Source: Grimontia indica (GTDB taxonomy: Bacteria; Pseudomonadota; Gammaproteobacteria; Enterobacterales; Vibrionaceae). Taken from it: a stretch of DNA of 64,000 nt. The DNA is taken from the NCBI RefSeq assembly GCF_000333895.2, contig NZ_ANFM02000003.1, forward strand, positions 1 to 64,000, in the 5' to 3' direction. Below are positions 1 through 9,756 of the stretch, in pieces; within the stretch, counting starts at the first letter, position 1, and every line of letters begins with the position of its first letter. Below the pieces are notes generated by a model. It was given only the letters and a program-made list of their open reading frames with translations. It ran no database searches and was not told where the DNA came from. A program made the position numbers and the translations under genes.

Positions 1-1269
<1,269 letters not shown>

Positions 1270-1316
1270 GCGTTATAAATTCTTCCAATAGTCTGCTGCC
1301 ATGCTAGCACAGACGT

Positions 1317-1348
1317 AAAAAGAGCGCGATCTTGACGATCACGCTCTT
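1317..1348 (-). terminator. Rho-independent terminator after apt
   Basis: On the minus strand a stem AGAGCGTGATC / GATCGCGCTCT with a GTCAA loop is followed by a U-run (AAAA at 1317-1320 on the plus strand). It lies between apt and dnaX, so dnaX probably has its own promoter as well or receives read-through. Confidence 0.75.
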
Positions 1349-1374
1349 CTCGCTCCAACGGTTTGAACGCTCGA

Positions 1375-1920
1375 TTAATGACCGTCAAATTGGCAGATGC
1401 TGTAAACGTCAATGCCATTCTCTTGAAGACGTTTTTCTCCGCCAATTTCTGGCAGATTGATGATAAATGCAGCATGGGCGACATTACCACCCAAACGGCG
1501 GATTAGTTTAGTGGTTGCTTCAATCGTACCGCCAGTCGCAAGCAGGTCATCAACCATCAGTACTTTGTCGCCTTCAACGATAGCATCCGTGTGAATTTCG
1601 AGCTTGTCTGTGCCGTATTCCAGTTCATAGCTTTCGCTGATCACTTCACGTGGCAGCTTTCCTGGTTTACGAACAGGAACAAAACCGACGCCTAATTCCA
1701 GTGCCAATGGTGCTCCGAACAGAAAGCCACGAGACTCAGTACCCACAATTTTTGTGAAGCCCTGATCTTTGTATTTTTCCACAAGCAAACCAATGGTCGC
1801 TCGATAGGCTTCTGCGTTTTCCATCAGACTAGTGATGTCGCGGAACATAATGCCTGGTTTTGGATAGTCAGGAATGGTTTTAATGCTGTCTTTGATAAAT
1901 GCGATTTTGTCTTGGCTCAT
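1375..1920 (-). CDS. apt: Adenine phosphoribosyltransferase
   Basis: Cytosolic purine-salvage enzyme that converts adenine and PRPP to AMP. At 181 residues it is normal for the family. The PRPP-binding loop [13 protein letters not shown] is at about residues 120-132, and the N-terminal FRDIT and GTESRGF motifs are present. ATG at 1920 gives [10 protein letters not shown], matching the family N terminus. It lies between a DUF454 gene and dnaX, the order known from E. coli (ybaN-apt-dnaX). It has its own terminator on the 3' side. Confidence 0.97.
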   Translation of the reverse strand: MSQDKIAFIKDSIKTIPDYPKPGIMFRDITSLMENAEAYRATIGLLVEKYKDQGFTKIVGTESRGFLFGAPLALELGVGFVPVRKPGKLPREVISESYELEYGTDKLEIHTDAIVEGDKVLMVDDLLATGGTIEATTKLIRRLGGNVAHAAFIINLPEIGGEKRLQENGIDVYSICQFDGH

Positions 1921-2022
1921 AATGACTCACCACGGTATGTGGCTTCCGGTAATGCTGGAAGTAAATGACCCCATTTACGCCCGCTTTCAATAGCCAGCCG
2001 ATGGGGAGACGAAGCGCTCATG

Positions 2023-2421
2023 TTATGTATTTTCTGAGGCTCCGGCAACAGGTTCGATTTCACGCAAACGGTTAAACCAAAATAAAAGTGCGACACACAT
2101 GGTCACTAGCATGACCTTGTGCCAAAGCTCGGGAACAATCGCGATAGAGAGTGAGAAGCTGAGCACGATAAAGACAGTTGCCCGTCGCTTAATTTTCTTA
2201 TCAATAGCCCGGTGCTCATTCCAGTTATTGATGGCCGGACCAAAGGTTGGATGGTTATGGAGCCAGTGAGCGATACGGGGAGAGCCACGCATGAAACATG
2301 CGCTCGCAAGAAGCATAAAGGGGGTTGTTGGTAATAATGGAAGGAAGATGCCAATCACACCTAACAGTACACAGACCCATCCGATACTCAGAAGCAGTAT
2401 GCGTTTAATCGATTCTTGCAC
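2023..2421 (-). CDS. ybaN: DUF454 (YbaN-like) inner-membrane protein
   Basis: Small integral membrane protein of unknown function in the DUF454/YbaN family. The signature FLPLLPTTPFMLLASACF is near residues 28-45, followed by GSPRIAHWLHNHPTFGP. Hydrophobic segments lie at the N terminus and near residues 83-115. The open frame extends to a TTG at 2433, but a strong Shine-Dalgarno (GGGAGG) sits just upstream of a GTG at 2421, so GTG (VQESIKRILL, 132 residues) is the better start. It precedes apt, as in E. coli. The function is not known. Confidence 0.85.
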   Translation of the reverse strand: MQESIKRILLLSIGWVCVLLGVIGIFLPLLPTTPFMLLASACFMRGSPRIAHWLHNHPTFGPAINNWNEHRAIDKKIKRRATVFIVLSFSLSIAIVPELWHKVMLVTMCVALLFWFNRLREIEPVAGASENT

Positions 2422-2441
2422 TCTTCCTCCCAAACAAGGTT

Positions 2442-2558
2442 TTATCTGCTTAGCATGCCAATCCAGGTCAAGGTGGCTGGCAGCGTAGGAATGAGCAGTA
2501 CAGCAATCATTCCCAAGAAATAAGCAAAGTTAAACGGGTCTTTAAAGTTAGTGTCCAT
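2442..2558 (-). CDS. Small single-span membrane protein (38 residues), function unknown
   Basis: A short frame with ATG at 2558 and TAA at 2442-2444 encodes MDTNFKDPFNFAYFLG followed by a hydrophobic stretch (MIAVLLIPTLPATLTWIGML). An AAGGA Shine-Dalgarno lies 8 nt before the ATG. An in-frame ATG three codons upstream would overlap that Shine-Dalgarno, so 2558 is preferred. It ends 20 bp before the GTG of the DUF454 gene on the same strand, so the two are probably cotranscribed. I do not recognise the family. Support is the ribosome site, one predicted membrane helix and the operon position; conservation is untested. Confidence 0.6.
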   Translation of the reverse strand: MDTNFKDPFNFAYFLGMIAVLLIPTLPATLTWIGMLSR

Positions 2559-2683
2559 CTCGTACATCCTTTTTGTTCTGACTTTTGTTGAGCAGGTTGC
2601 AAATATAACCGTTTAGCGTACGGCTAAATACCGACAAACTGCAGGGTCAATATACGCATTGCTCAAACCTAACTCGTTTTGTC

Positions 2684-2697
2684 TTGATATATATCAG
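2684..2697. promoter_or_regulatory. FNR-like box upstream of TraR/DksA-family gene
   Basis: TTGATATATATCAG matches the FNR consensus TTGAT-N4-ATCAA at all but the last base. A possible -10 TACACT at 2719-2724 would place the start of transcription near 2731, with the box centred near -41, the class II activation position. The box also lies upstream of the divergent small membrane protein gene. This is a motif match only. Confidence 0.5.
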
Positions 2698-2756
2698 AAC
2701 AAATAAGGCTGGTATCACTACACTGATCCGGTTACAACGCGCACCGAGAGATCACA

Positions 2757-3104
2757 ATGATTGATACAGAAACTGTAGCACAGCTACAACAAAAGCTCGC
2801 GAATGAGAAGGAAGCGGTACGCAGCAGATTGGAAGATGCACTGATCACATTGACGGGGTTAGACGTGTCCAATGTCCCAACAGCGCATCTGATTAAGTTA
2901 TGTAGAAGGGAAAAAAGCACAAAATTACATGACGATGGCTTACGACTAGAGAAAATCGATGCCGCACTTTGTGCTATTCATACTGGCCTATTTGGGCTGT
3001 GTGCAGATTGTGAAGAAGAGGTTGAAGTCGAGGATATTCTTTCTGACCCTGCTGAATCACGCTGTCGAGCTTGCAGAGAACACAGTCGATATCATCACAC
3101 ATAA
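2757..3104 (+). CDS. TraR/DksA-family C4 zinc-finger protein
   Basis: A 115-residue protein with an N-terminal helical region (long Glu/Arg/Leu-rich segment, residues about 1-75) and a C-terminal zinc finger of type C-x2-C...C-x2-C (CADC and CRAC). This is the TraR/DksA arrangement, whose members bind RNA polymerase through the secondary channel. It is shorter than DksA (about 150 residues), so it belongs to the small DksA-like group rather than being DksA itself. ATG at 2757 follows GAGAG. An FNR-like box upstream suggests oxygen-responsive expression. It shares a bidirectional terminator with the convergent DUF2057 gene. The exact target is unknown. Confidence 0.85.
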   Translation: MIDTETVAQLQQKLANEKEAVRSRLEDALITLTGLDVSNVPTAHLIKLCRREKSTKLHDDGLRLEKIDAALCAIHTGLFGLCADCEEEVEVEDILSDPAESRCRACREHSRYHHT

Positions 3105-3127
3105 AAAACGCCTTTCGGCGTTTTTTT
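3103..3127. terminator. Bidirectional terminator between TraR/DksA-like and DUF2057 genes
   Basis: An A-run plus CGCC, a TTTC loop and GGCG plus a T-run make a perfect hairpin usable in both directions. It overlaps the stop codons of both convergent genes. Confidence 0.9.
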
Positions 3128-3761
3128 ACTCTTGGTCAATCACCCACTTACGGAAGGCTTTACGCTCTTCTTTTGACGCTTTTGTGTACCAGAGCTTGAG
3201 CTGTGCTAGCGCGTCGCCTGTCAGTTCTACTTTGCCAGTTTCAGAAACAGCGACGACAACCTCTTCATTAAGATCTTTAATTTCCTGACCTTCAAAGTAG
3301 ATACCGTTTTTCTTGTTATACGCTGTTACTGCTTTAGGAAGATCCGCATAAGGGAGAAAGCCTGGGTTGCCGGGAAGCTCATCGAACTGGAAAGAGACCT
3401 TTTTATCCGCACTATCTTTAATGAACCACTCTACAGTTCCTTTCTTAAATGCTTTCTCAGCCTGGATATGTTTCCGGAAACGCTCAATAGATATAGAGAG
3501 ATCTTGTCCCATATTGGTAAATTGAAACACATAAGGTTTAGATTCAAAGAACTTAGTGTTTGAACCATCGTTTAGAATGGATTTGTAACGGACAACCAAT
3601 TGATTGCTTCCATCAACTAAATTGAGCCTATCACCACTACTAGCATCCACTTCCTTTCCGTTTAAAACATACGCTTGTAGATCTGTACCAATTTCAATTT
3701 CAGTCGCCGCAACGACAGAAGTACAAACTAATAAGGCACTATATACGGCTAACAGTCTCAT
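3126..3761 (-). CDS. DUF2057 (UPF0319/YccT-like) exported protein
   Basis: A 211-residue protein with a clear signal peptide (MRLLAVYSALLVCTSVVAA, cleavage near residue 19) and the pattern of the DUF2057 family: VLNGKEV, GSNQLVVRY, and a C-terminal TGDALAQLKLWYTKAS block. Members are periplasmic or envelope proteins common in Vibrionaceae and enterics; their function is poorly defined. ATG at 3761 is the only start that keeps the signal peptide. The stop is inside the shared terminator hairpin. The gene is monocistronic, between the porin terminator and the convergent zinc-finger gene. Confidence 0.85.
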   Translation of the reverse strand: MRLLAVYSALLVCTSVVAATEIEIGTDLQAYVLNGKEVDASSGDRLNLVDGSNQLVVRYKSILNDGSNTKFFESKPYVFQFTNMGQDLSISIERFRKHIQAEKAFKKGTVEWFIKDSADKKVSFQFDELPGNPGFLPYADLPKAVTAYNKKNGIYFEGQEIKDLNEEVVVAVSETGKVELTGDALAQLKLWYTKASKEERKAFRKWVIDQE

Positions 3762-3780
3762 TAACTTCCCTTATCCTGAT

Positions 3781-3810
3781 AAAAAAAGAGCTGCCACATA
3801 AGGGCAGCTC
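3781..3810 (-). terminator. Terminator of the porin gene
   Basis: The minus strand reads GAGCTGCC, a short loop, GGCAGCTC and then seven U. It is a strong intrinsic terminator located about 30 bp after the porin stop. Confidence 0.9.
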
Positions 3811-3839
3811 CGGCAATATTTTCAAAGTTAGAAGTTATA

Positions 3840-4880
3840 TTAGAATTTAACTTCCATACCTACTAAGAAACCAGTCGCATCGCCGAAATCCTTAGTATTG
3901 GTGTTTCCGCTTGCGTCCTTTTTCTCAGCCCAGCCCAGTTCTACATAGGTTTTAACATTGCTGTGCATCTTATAAGTAGCATTTGCGTAGACGTTGCTAC
4001 CTTCAGAGTTATCGTCGTTCTCGCCGAAATTATAACCCAAGTAGTATTGGAAATCGCCAACGCCATAACCAGCAAGCAGCTCTACATAATGACCAGAATG
4101 CGCTTTGTTCTGAGCGCCGCCAATTTTCTCTTCAAAGTCAGTGTAAGAAGCGCCTACAGTGAACGCATCAAAATTGTATACTGCGCTAACTTGGAATGCG
4201 TCTGACTTGACTTTGCTACCTTTAGTACCGTTAGTAGTATCAGTCTTCTCAGCAGCCAAGAAATATGCTGACAGATCAACACCAGCGAAAGACGCACCTA
4301 CGCCTGCATCAGTGTGTGATGCTTCAGTGACTTTTACGTCACGCACCAGAGTGCCGCTTACGTCTTTGAAAGTTTCTTCTTCAGCACCGCTTTGCTTGAG
4401 GTTGTGTGAAACACCAAACCAAAACGCATCGCCATCATAGCGATACTTGATTACGTCGTTACCGCTAGCTGGAAGGCTACCGTTTACACCCTCGAGACCA
4501 AGCTCGATATCTTCGTTGATATTTGTATCATCCCAAAAAGTGTACATACGACCAGCAGTCAACTGACCGAAATCGCCTTTAAAGCCAGCCCACAGTTCGG
4601 TGTTCTTTACAGAACCGCCTTCGTTTTCGAAGTCAAAGTAGCCAAGTGCTGTGAGGCTTTCGCTAACTGCTACATCGATGCCAAAGTTCAGCTCGCCATC
4701 GTCAAGACGTACATCCAAATCGACGTCTTGCTGATTAAACTCATATTCTTGAATGATCTGTACTTCAGCAGCACCGCCGATAGTTACAGTTACACCGTCT
4801 TGATCGTAAACGGTTGCTGCATTTACTGCACCAGCAGCCAGCAGAGCTGGTACTGCCATCGCTAGGATAGTCTTTTTCAT
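3840..4880 (-). CDS. Gram-negative general porin (OmpU/OmpL-like)
   Basis: Outer-membrane trimeric beta-barrel porin of 346 residues. The signal peptide MKKTILAMAVPALLAAGAVNA is followed by mature ATVYDQDGVTVTIGG. Alternating hydrophobic strands (for example LTAGRMYTFWDD, YNFDAFTVGASYTDF, YYLGYNFG) end in a C-terminal Phe (GFLVGMEVKF), the Bam-recognised signature of outer-membrane barrels. It resembles Vibrionaceae OmpU/OmpL; which paralogue it is cannot be settled by eye. It is monocistronic, with a long AT-rich upstream region and a strong terminator, as for highly expressed porins. Confidence 0.92.
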   Translation of the reverse strand: MKKTILAMAVPALLAAGAVNAATVYDQDGVTVTIGGAAEVQIIQEYEFNQQDVDLDVRLDDGELNFGIDVAVSESLTALGYFDFENEGGSVKNTELWAGFKGDFGQLTAGRMYTFWDDTNINEDIELGLEGVNGSLPASGNDVIKYRYDGDAFWFGVSHNLKQSGAEEETFKDVSGTLVRDVKVTEASHTDAGVGASFAGVDLSAYFLAAEKTDTTNGTKGSKVKSDAFQVSAVYNFDAFTVGASYTDFEEKIGGAQNKAHSGHYVELLAGYGVGDFQYYLGYNFGENDDNSEGSNVYANATYKMHSNVKTYVELGWAEKKDASGNTNTKDFGDATGFLVGMEVKF

Positions 4881-5397
4881 GTTAATCCACTGCCTTTTCT
4901 TTATTAGATTGGAATTCCTGTTCCAGGATCCCTTTTATGTTTGTACATGTCACAACGTCACTAAAACACCACAACAAGTACGCTTAAACTTCGAAACTTA
5001 GAGTGCAGAGAAATCTAAAATCTGTCAAATCAACCAAAATCAATATCAAAAAACAAAAATACTCTTTAAATACATAAGGATAGAAGCACCCCTTCGATAG
5101 GGGTCACGGAAACGAAACCACATTGTCAAAATTCTGTAAAGTTGTTTGCAAAGCTTTATCAGAGTATTAGTCTGATAAAAACAATAATGCACCCGTAAAT
5201 CAGGATTATATTCTACATGTAAGCAATTTGTGCAGTGAATGGCATTCCCTTTGGATTTCATAGTGATAGCTAATATTAGTTCAATTGATATTCGTGATCT
5301 AAATCGCATAAATTGGAATAAATGATCGAATACTTGAACTCTTTCACATTCTCCGAGCGTGATATACTGCGGCCCTACCACTCAGATTGTGACAAAC
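4881..5397. other. AT-rich divergent control region, porin / dinG
   Basis: This 517-bp gap between the divergent porin and dinG genes must hold both promoters. Near dinG, TATACT at 5363-5368 is a possible -10 but no well-spaced -35 is seen. On the porin side no confident sigma-70 pair was found. A 111-codon open frame on the minus strand (5046-5381) has no Shine-Dalgarno and no recognisable protein character, so it is treated as chance. Confidence 0.5.
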
Positions 5398-7473
5398 ATG
5401 CTTAGCCCATCAACCAAAAAAGACATCCGCTCCAGCTACGAGAATTTGAGAGCCCAACTACAGAATTTTATTCCAAGGAAAGCCCAAAACTACCTCGTTG
5501 CTGAAATTGCAAAAACACTCGCGGGGGAATACAACCCTAAAAGACGAATTTTGGTAGCGGAAGCGGGAACGGGTATCGGTAAGTCAATGGCTTACCTGAT
5601 GGGCTCCATTTGTTTCGCCCTCAACAACAATAAAAAGGTGGTGGTTTCCACTGCCACAGTCGCTCTGCAAGAACAGTTAATAGAAAAAGACCTGCCTCTG
5701 TTTCGCCGAGTGGTTTCCCGGGAGTTCAGCTTTGTGCTGGCAAAAGGTCGTCAGCGCTATTGTTGTGGGGAGAAGCTCGCAGCCGCTGCCAGCGCTGAAG
5801 GACATGGGCAGCAAGCCTTGTTTACAGAGAAACCTAAAAAGGCAGATATCGACATGGTTAACACCATGTATAGCGCTTACTCCCGCGGAAAATGGAATGG
5901 TGACAGGGATGCTTGGCCTAAGAGTATTCCTGATCACCTGTGGCAAACCATTGTTTCAGATAAGCACACATGCCATTCAGGATTAGCCGCTCACCGCAAC
6001 TGCCCTTTTGCAAAAGCCCGCGAACATCTGGATAAAGCGGATGTCGTTGTTGCTAATCACAGTTTATTGATGGCGGATTTAGAACTTGGCGGGGGGGTTA
6101 TCCTGCCTGAGCCAGAGCATGCCCTTTATATGGTCGACGAAGCGCACCACTTGCCCACGGTAGCGCGAGATTTCTCCGCTGCATCTGCAAGCTTAGTTGG
6201 CGCTGCTTCCTGGCTGGAAAAACTCAATCAAAGCGCATCCAAGATTGCCAATGGCGGCGACATCAAACGCAGTGGGCGTTTTTTAGATGCGTTGCAGTCA
6301 GGAATCCAAGTGCTTATTCCCGGGCTTCGAGGCATCCGCGACATGCTGATTGATTTCCCTCTTAATAATGATGGCGTCTATCGTTTTACTGATGGTGAGT
6401 TGCCAGAAACCTTGCATTTAGAATCTAAAGAAATGCAAAAAGCAGCAAAAAAAGCTAATCAGTCGCTCGCAAAACTCCACGACCTTATCTCAGAGCGCGT
6501 AAAAGACGGTGAACTGGCCTCAAGGCTTGCCGACCCACTTCTTGCTGAATCCGCCTTTTTCTTACAGCGCTTAGAGAATCTCGAAAAAGTGTGGACGCTG
6601 ATGGCGCAACCTAATTCAGATAAAGGTGCGCCACTGGCTAGGTGGATTCAAAAATGTCCCGAGCGCGAATCTGACTTTATTGTTCATGTATCACCGTTAG
6701 AAATCGGTTGGCGGCTGGACCAACTGCTTTGGTCTCGCGCTGCAGGAGTGTGCCTTCTTTCAGCCACATTACGTGCCCTAAACTCATTCACATACTTTTG
6801 TCGCCAGGTGGGATTGGACGAAAACGATGGCACACGTTTTCTTGCTTTGCCGTCACCGTTTGATTATCAGGAAAACGCGCGTCTGGTCGTCCCAGCTATG
6901 CCTTGCGAACCGCAAGACGAAAAGTTCACCAGCCACCTTCCCGATATCTTGATGGAATACCTCGAAGGTGAAACTGCCAGCTTGGTACTTTTTTCCTCTT
7001 ACTGGCAGATGAATCAGGTCGCTGAAAAGATGCGCGCCGATATCAAAAAACTTGGCTGGCACCTTCATGTGCAGGGAGAAGCATCACGCACCTCTATATT
7101 GGATGCGCACCGCAAGTGTTGTGAAAAAGGCCAGATCAGCATCCTTTTCGGAACGGGCAGCTTTTCTGAAGGTCTCGATTTGCCCGGAGAACAGCTGACC
7201 AACCTTATCATCACCAAAATTCCGTTTGCGGTACCCACCTCTCCGGTGGAAGAAGCTCATGCTGAGTATCTAGAGCGAAAAGGCGGTAATGCATTCCTCC
7301 AGATCTCCGTGCCGGAAGCCAGTAAAAAGCTTGTTCAATCAGCAGGTAGACTGCTGCGCAAAGAACAGGACTCTGGTAGAGTCGTTTTGCTAGACAGACG
7401 AGTTGTTACAAGGCGTTATGGAAAAGCCTTGTTGGATTCATTGCCTCCCTTTAAGCGTGTTATCGAACACTAA
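5398..7473 (+). CDS. dinG: ATP-dependent DNA helicase DinG (XPD-like)
   Basis: 5'-3' superfamily 2 helicase that resolves R-loops and replication-transcription conflicts. Walker A is AEAGTGIGKS (residues 54-63), the DEAH box is VDEAHH, motif III is LSATLRAL, and the C-terminal motif VI is QSAGRLLRKEQDSGR. The open frame extends to a GTG at 5359, but ATG at 5398 (MLSPSTKKDI, 691 residues) fits family length and avoids the promoter region. Candidate Fe-S cysteines are C122/C123, C192 and C202. The third of the four E. coli ligands appears not to be cysteine here (CHSGLAAHRNC). A TSUP permease gene follows after 11 bp. Confidence 0.95.
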   Translation: MLSPSTKKDIRSSYENLRAQLQNFIPRKAQNYLVAEIAKTLAGEYNPKRRILVAEAGTGIGKSMAYLMGSICFALNNNKKVVVSTATVALQEQLIEKDLPLFRRVVSREFSFVLAKGRQRYCCGEKLAAAASAEGHGQQALFTEKPKKADIDMVNTMYSAYSRGKWNGDRDAWPKSIPDHLWQTIVSDKHTCHSGLAAHRNCPFAKAREHLDKADVVVANHSLLMADLELGGGVILPEPEHALYMVDEAHHLPTVARDFSAASASLVGAASWLEKLNQSASKIANGGDIKRSGRFLDALQSGIQVLIPGLRGIRDMLIDFPLNNDGVYRFTDGELPETLHLESKEMQKAAKKANQSLAKLHDLISERVKDGELASRLADPLLAESAFFLQRLENLEKVWTLMAQPNSDKGAPLARWIQKCPERESDFIVHVSPLEIGWRLDQLLWSRAAGVCLLSATLRALNSFTYFCRQVGLDENDGTRFLALPSPFDYQENARLVVPAMPCEPQDEKFTSHLPDILMEYLEGETASLVLFSSYWQMNQVAEKMRADIKKLGWHLHVQGEASRTSILDAHRKCCEKGQISILFGTGSFSEGLDLPGEQLTNLIITKIPFAVPTSPVEEAHAEYLERKGGNAFLQISVPEASKKLVQSAGRLLRKEQDSGRVVLLDRRVVTRRYGKALLDSLPPFKRVIEH

Positions 7474-7484
7474 GAAAAATAAAA

Positions 7485-8258
7485 ATGCTCGAACTTCTGG
7501 ATCCAAATACCCTCATTATTTTGGGAATGGTCGCACTTGCGGCAGGTTTTATCGATGCTGTTGCTGGTGGTGGTGGCATGTTAATGGTTCCTGCGTTGCT
7601 TTCCATTGGCTTACCGCCGCATATCGCATTAGGTACCAATAAGCTGTCAGCAACGTTTGCCTCCTCGACGGCTGCGTTTACCTATTACCGGAAAAAGCTG
7701 TTTTCGCCTTCATTTTGGATTCATGCCTTTGTCGCCACTTTCATTGGCGCAATTTTGGGTACCTTGGTCGTGGACTATATTTCCACCGAGTGGCTGGAAA
7801 AAGCCCTGCCGCTAGTGGTGCTGGCAACCGCCGCCTACACCATCTGGCATCGCCAACCAAAAGCAGAGAATCACAATCTGCCGAAGGATGAGCCTCACCT
7901 AAAAGAAAAGCAGTGGGCTCAAGGGCTCACCTTAGGATTCTATGACGGGGTTGCAGGGCCGGGAACCGGCGCATTCTGGACCGTGTCTTCGATGTCGATG
8001 TATAAAATGAATATTCTGCTTTCGTCAGGTTTGGCCAAAGCGATGAATTTCGTCAGCAACATTACATCACTCGTTACCTTTATCATTTTGGGTCATGTGA
8101 ACTGGGCGCTTGGGCTGACTATGGGTGTCTGCCTGATGGTAGGTGCTTACATCGGCGCACATTCTGCTATTAAGTTTGGCGCTAAGTTTATTCGCCCTGT
8201 GTTTGTTACTGTGGTTGTGGTGCTATCCGTTAAACTGGCCATCGACGCTTGGCTTTAA
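7485..8258 (+). CDS. TSUP-family permease (YfcA-like)
   Basis: A 257-residue polytopic membrane protein of the TauE/SafE (DUF81) family. It has two homologous halves, each with the glycine-rich signature: GFIDAVAGGGGMLMVPAL (about residues 22-39) and GFYDGVAGPGTGAFW (about 148-162). Family members export or import sulfonates or other small sulfur or organic anions, but the substrate of the YfcA branch is not established. It starts 11 bp after dinG and 21 bp before priC, so it is probably part of a dinG-TSUP-priC-HDAC-ybaM transcript. Confidence 0.9.
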   Translation: MLELLDPNTLIILGMVALAAGFIDAVAGGGGMLMVPALLSIGLPPHIALGTNKLSATFASSTAAFTYYRKKLFSPSFWIHAFVATFIGAILGTLVVDYISTEWLEKALPLVVLATAAYTIWHRQPKAENHNLPKDEPHLKEKQWAQGLTLGFYDGVAGPGTGAFWTVSSMSMYKMNILLSSGLAKAMNFVSNITSLVTFIILGHVNWALGLTMGVCLMVGAYIGAHSAIKFGAKFIRPVFVTVVVVLSVKLAIDAWL

Positions 8259-8279
8259 GCCCAATAGGTATTAAGAGCT

Positions 8280-8828
8280 ATGGATTTATCATCCCTCAGA
8301 ACCGAGCTTCAAACGCTGGCAAACCGCGCAGCGGAGATTGACCGAAAGCGCGGTGAGAGTGCAAAGCCGTTGTTCGATGAACGCCTGTTCTCTTGCCTAG
8401 CAAGGCTGCTTACGCCTTGTGTGTCTGAAGCAAAAAGTGTCGTTGATACCATTGAACGCGAGCAGGCAAGCGGGCGCCTTTCAGCAATGCGTGCCGAGCA
8501 TCTATGCGAAAAACTGGTGAATCAAATCGGTGCGCTTCAGCGTGAAATGGCAACTCTGGCTATTCGACAGCAAGAAAAAGCCATGGCTCCGAAAACCGGC
8601 GCTTCCATCAGCCAGCTCTATCAGGATCTCGCACAGCACCAAGGGTGGGAAAGAAGGCTGGAGGATATGGTTCGCGATGCGGAGGCCAAGATGGGGCAAT
8701 ACGCCAGCTTTGCGGAACAGCAGCAAGCCCAGAAGCAGCTACTGGCGCTGGAAAAGCGTTTATCACGCTGTCGTGAAGCCAGACAAAAAATCGAATCCCG
8801 TATCTCTTTCCGTGAGCGCAAAGGCTAA
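8280..8828 (+). CDS. priC: Primosomal replication protein PriC (N'')
   Basis: A 182-residue, highly charged, all-helical protein that helps reload DnaB at abandoned forks. It shows the PriC pattern: N-terminal LxxLxxLxxRAAEIDRKRGE, FDERLFSC, and C-terminal helices LALEKRLSRCREARQKIE. The length is close to that of E. coli PriC. In E. coli priC lies beside ybaM and near ybaN-apt-dnaX. Here a deacetylase gene lies between priC and ybaM, and the ybaN-apt-dnaX part is about 6 kb away on the other strand. Confidence 0.85.
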   Translation: MDLSSLRTELQTLANRAAEIDRKRGESAKPLFDERLFSCLARLLTPCVSEAKSVVDTIEREQASGRLSAMRAEHLCEKLVNQIGALQREMATLAIRQQEKAMAPKTGASISQLYQDLAQHQGWERRLEDMVRDAEAKMGQYASFAEQQQAQKQLLALEKRLSRCREARQKIESRISFRERKG

Positions 8829-8835
8829 AGCTCTG

Positions 8836-9756
8836 ATGTTGCCGATTATTTATCATCCGATCTATTCTGACTTTCCATTGCCTGAAGGTCACAGGTATCC
8901 GCTACAAAAGTACCGGCTGCTCAAAGAACACATTGATGAAATGGGCTGGCCCGTAACAACGTTTCAGCCAACACGTCTTGATCATCAACATCTAAAGCGT
9001 TTCCATGACAATGACTATGTCGATGCTTTGGTGAGCGGCTCCTTACCTCTGGTAAAAATGCGACGTATTGGCTTTCCCTGGAGTGAAGCACTGATACAAC
9101 GCAGCCTCACATCACTGGGAGGAACCACTCTCACCGTCGATAAAGCGATTGAACATGGTGTCGCTGTTCACCTTACCGGTGGATACCATCACTCGCATAA
9201 AGACTTTGGCAGTGGTTTTTGCCTATTCAATGATTTGATTCTCGCAGCCGACCACGCGCTTTCCTATCCGAATATAGACAAGGTACTTATCGTCGATTGC
9301 GATGTTCATCATGGCGATGGCACAGCGACACTCGCTCAAAAGAGGGAAGATATCATTACCCTTTCGGTGCACTGTGACAAAAACTTCCCATCACGAAAGC
9401 CAGACTCAGATATTGATATCCCGATGCCTATAGGAGTCGAATCAGACACTTACCTCTCCGAGTTTGTGCCAGTCCTAACCCTTGCTATCGCCCAGCACCA
9501 ACCGGATATGGTCATCTATGACGCAGGTGTTGATATTCACGTCGACGACGAGCTTGGTTATATGAATGTTTGTCAGCGCGGTATCGCCGATAGAGATAAA
9601 GCCGTCATGGAAACTTGTCATCAAAATGGTATTCCTGTCGCCGCGGTTATCGGCGGCGGATATCGCACCGAACAGAGCGCTTTGGTTCCGCTTCATGCCG
9701 AATTGATAAAAGCAGCATTCAAAATCTATTTCCCAAATAGGAGTAAAGAATCATGA
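8836..9756 (+). CDS. Histone-deacetylase-superfamily zinc hydrolase
   Basis: A 306-residue arginase/deacetylase-fold enzyme. GGYHHSHKDFGSGFCLFND (from about residue 115) carries the active-site histidines, DCDVHHGDGT (154-163) supplies an Asp and a His zinc ligand, and YDAGVDIH carries the second Asp. GGGY near the C terminus holds the catalytic Tyr. The natural substrate in bacteria is unknown; acetylated polyamines or lysines are family possibilities. The frame is open 100 codons upstream inside priC, but ATG at 8836 (MLPIIYHPIY) begins at the domain start, 7 bp after the priC stop. Its TGA overlaps the ybaM ATG (ATGA), so the two are translationally coupled. Confidence 0.9.
   Translation: MLPIIYHPIYSDFPLPEGHRYPLQKYRLLKEHIDEMGWPVTTFQPTRLDHQHLKRFHDNDYVDALVSGSLPLVKMRRIGFPWSEALIQRSLTSLGGTTLTVDKAIEHGVAVHLTGGYHHSHKDFGSGFCLFNDLILAADHALSYPNIDKVLIVDCDVHHGDGTATLAQKREDIITLSVHCDKNFPSRKPDSDIDIPMPIGVESDTYLSEFVPVLTLAIAQHQPDMVIYDAGVDIHVDDELGYMNVCQRGIADRDKAVMETCHQNGIPVAAVIGGGYRTEQSALVPLHAELIKAAFKIYFPNRSKES

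Noticed and set aside
5046-5381. 111-codon minus-strand frame between porin and dinG
   Set aside because: No ribosome site, no recognisable domain or signal, and it occupies the divergent promoter region.
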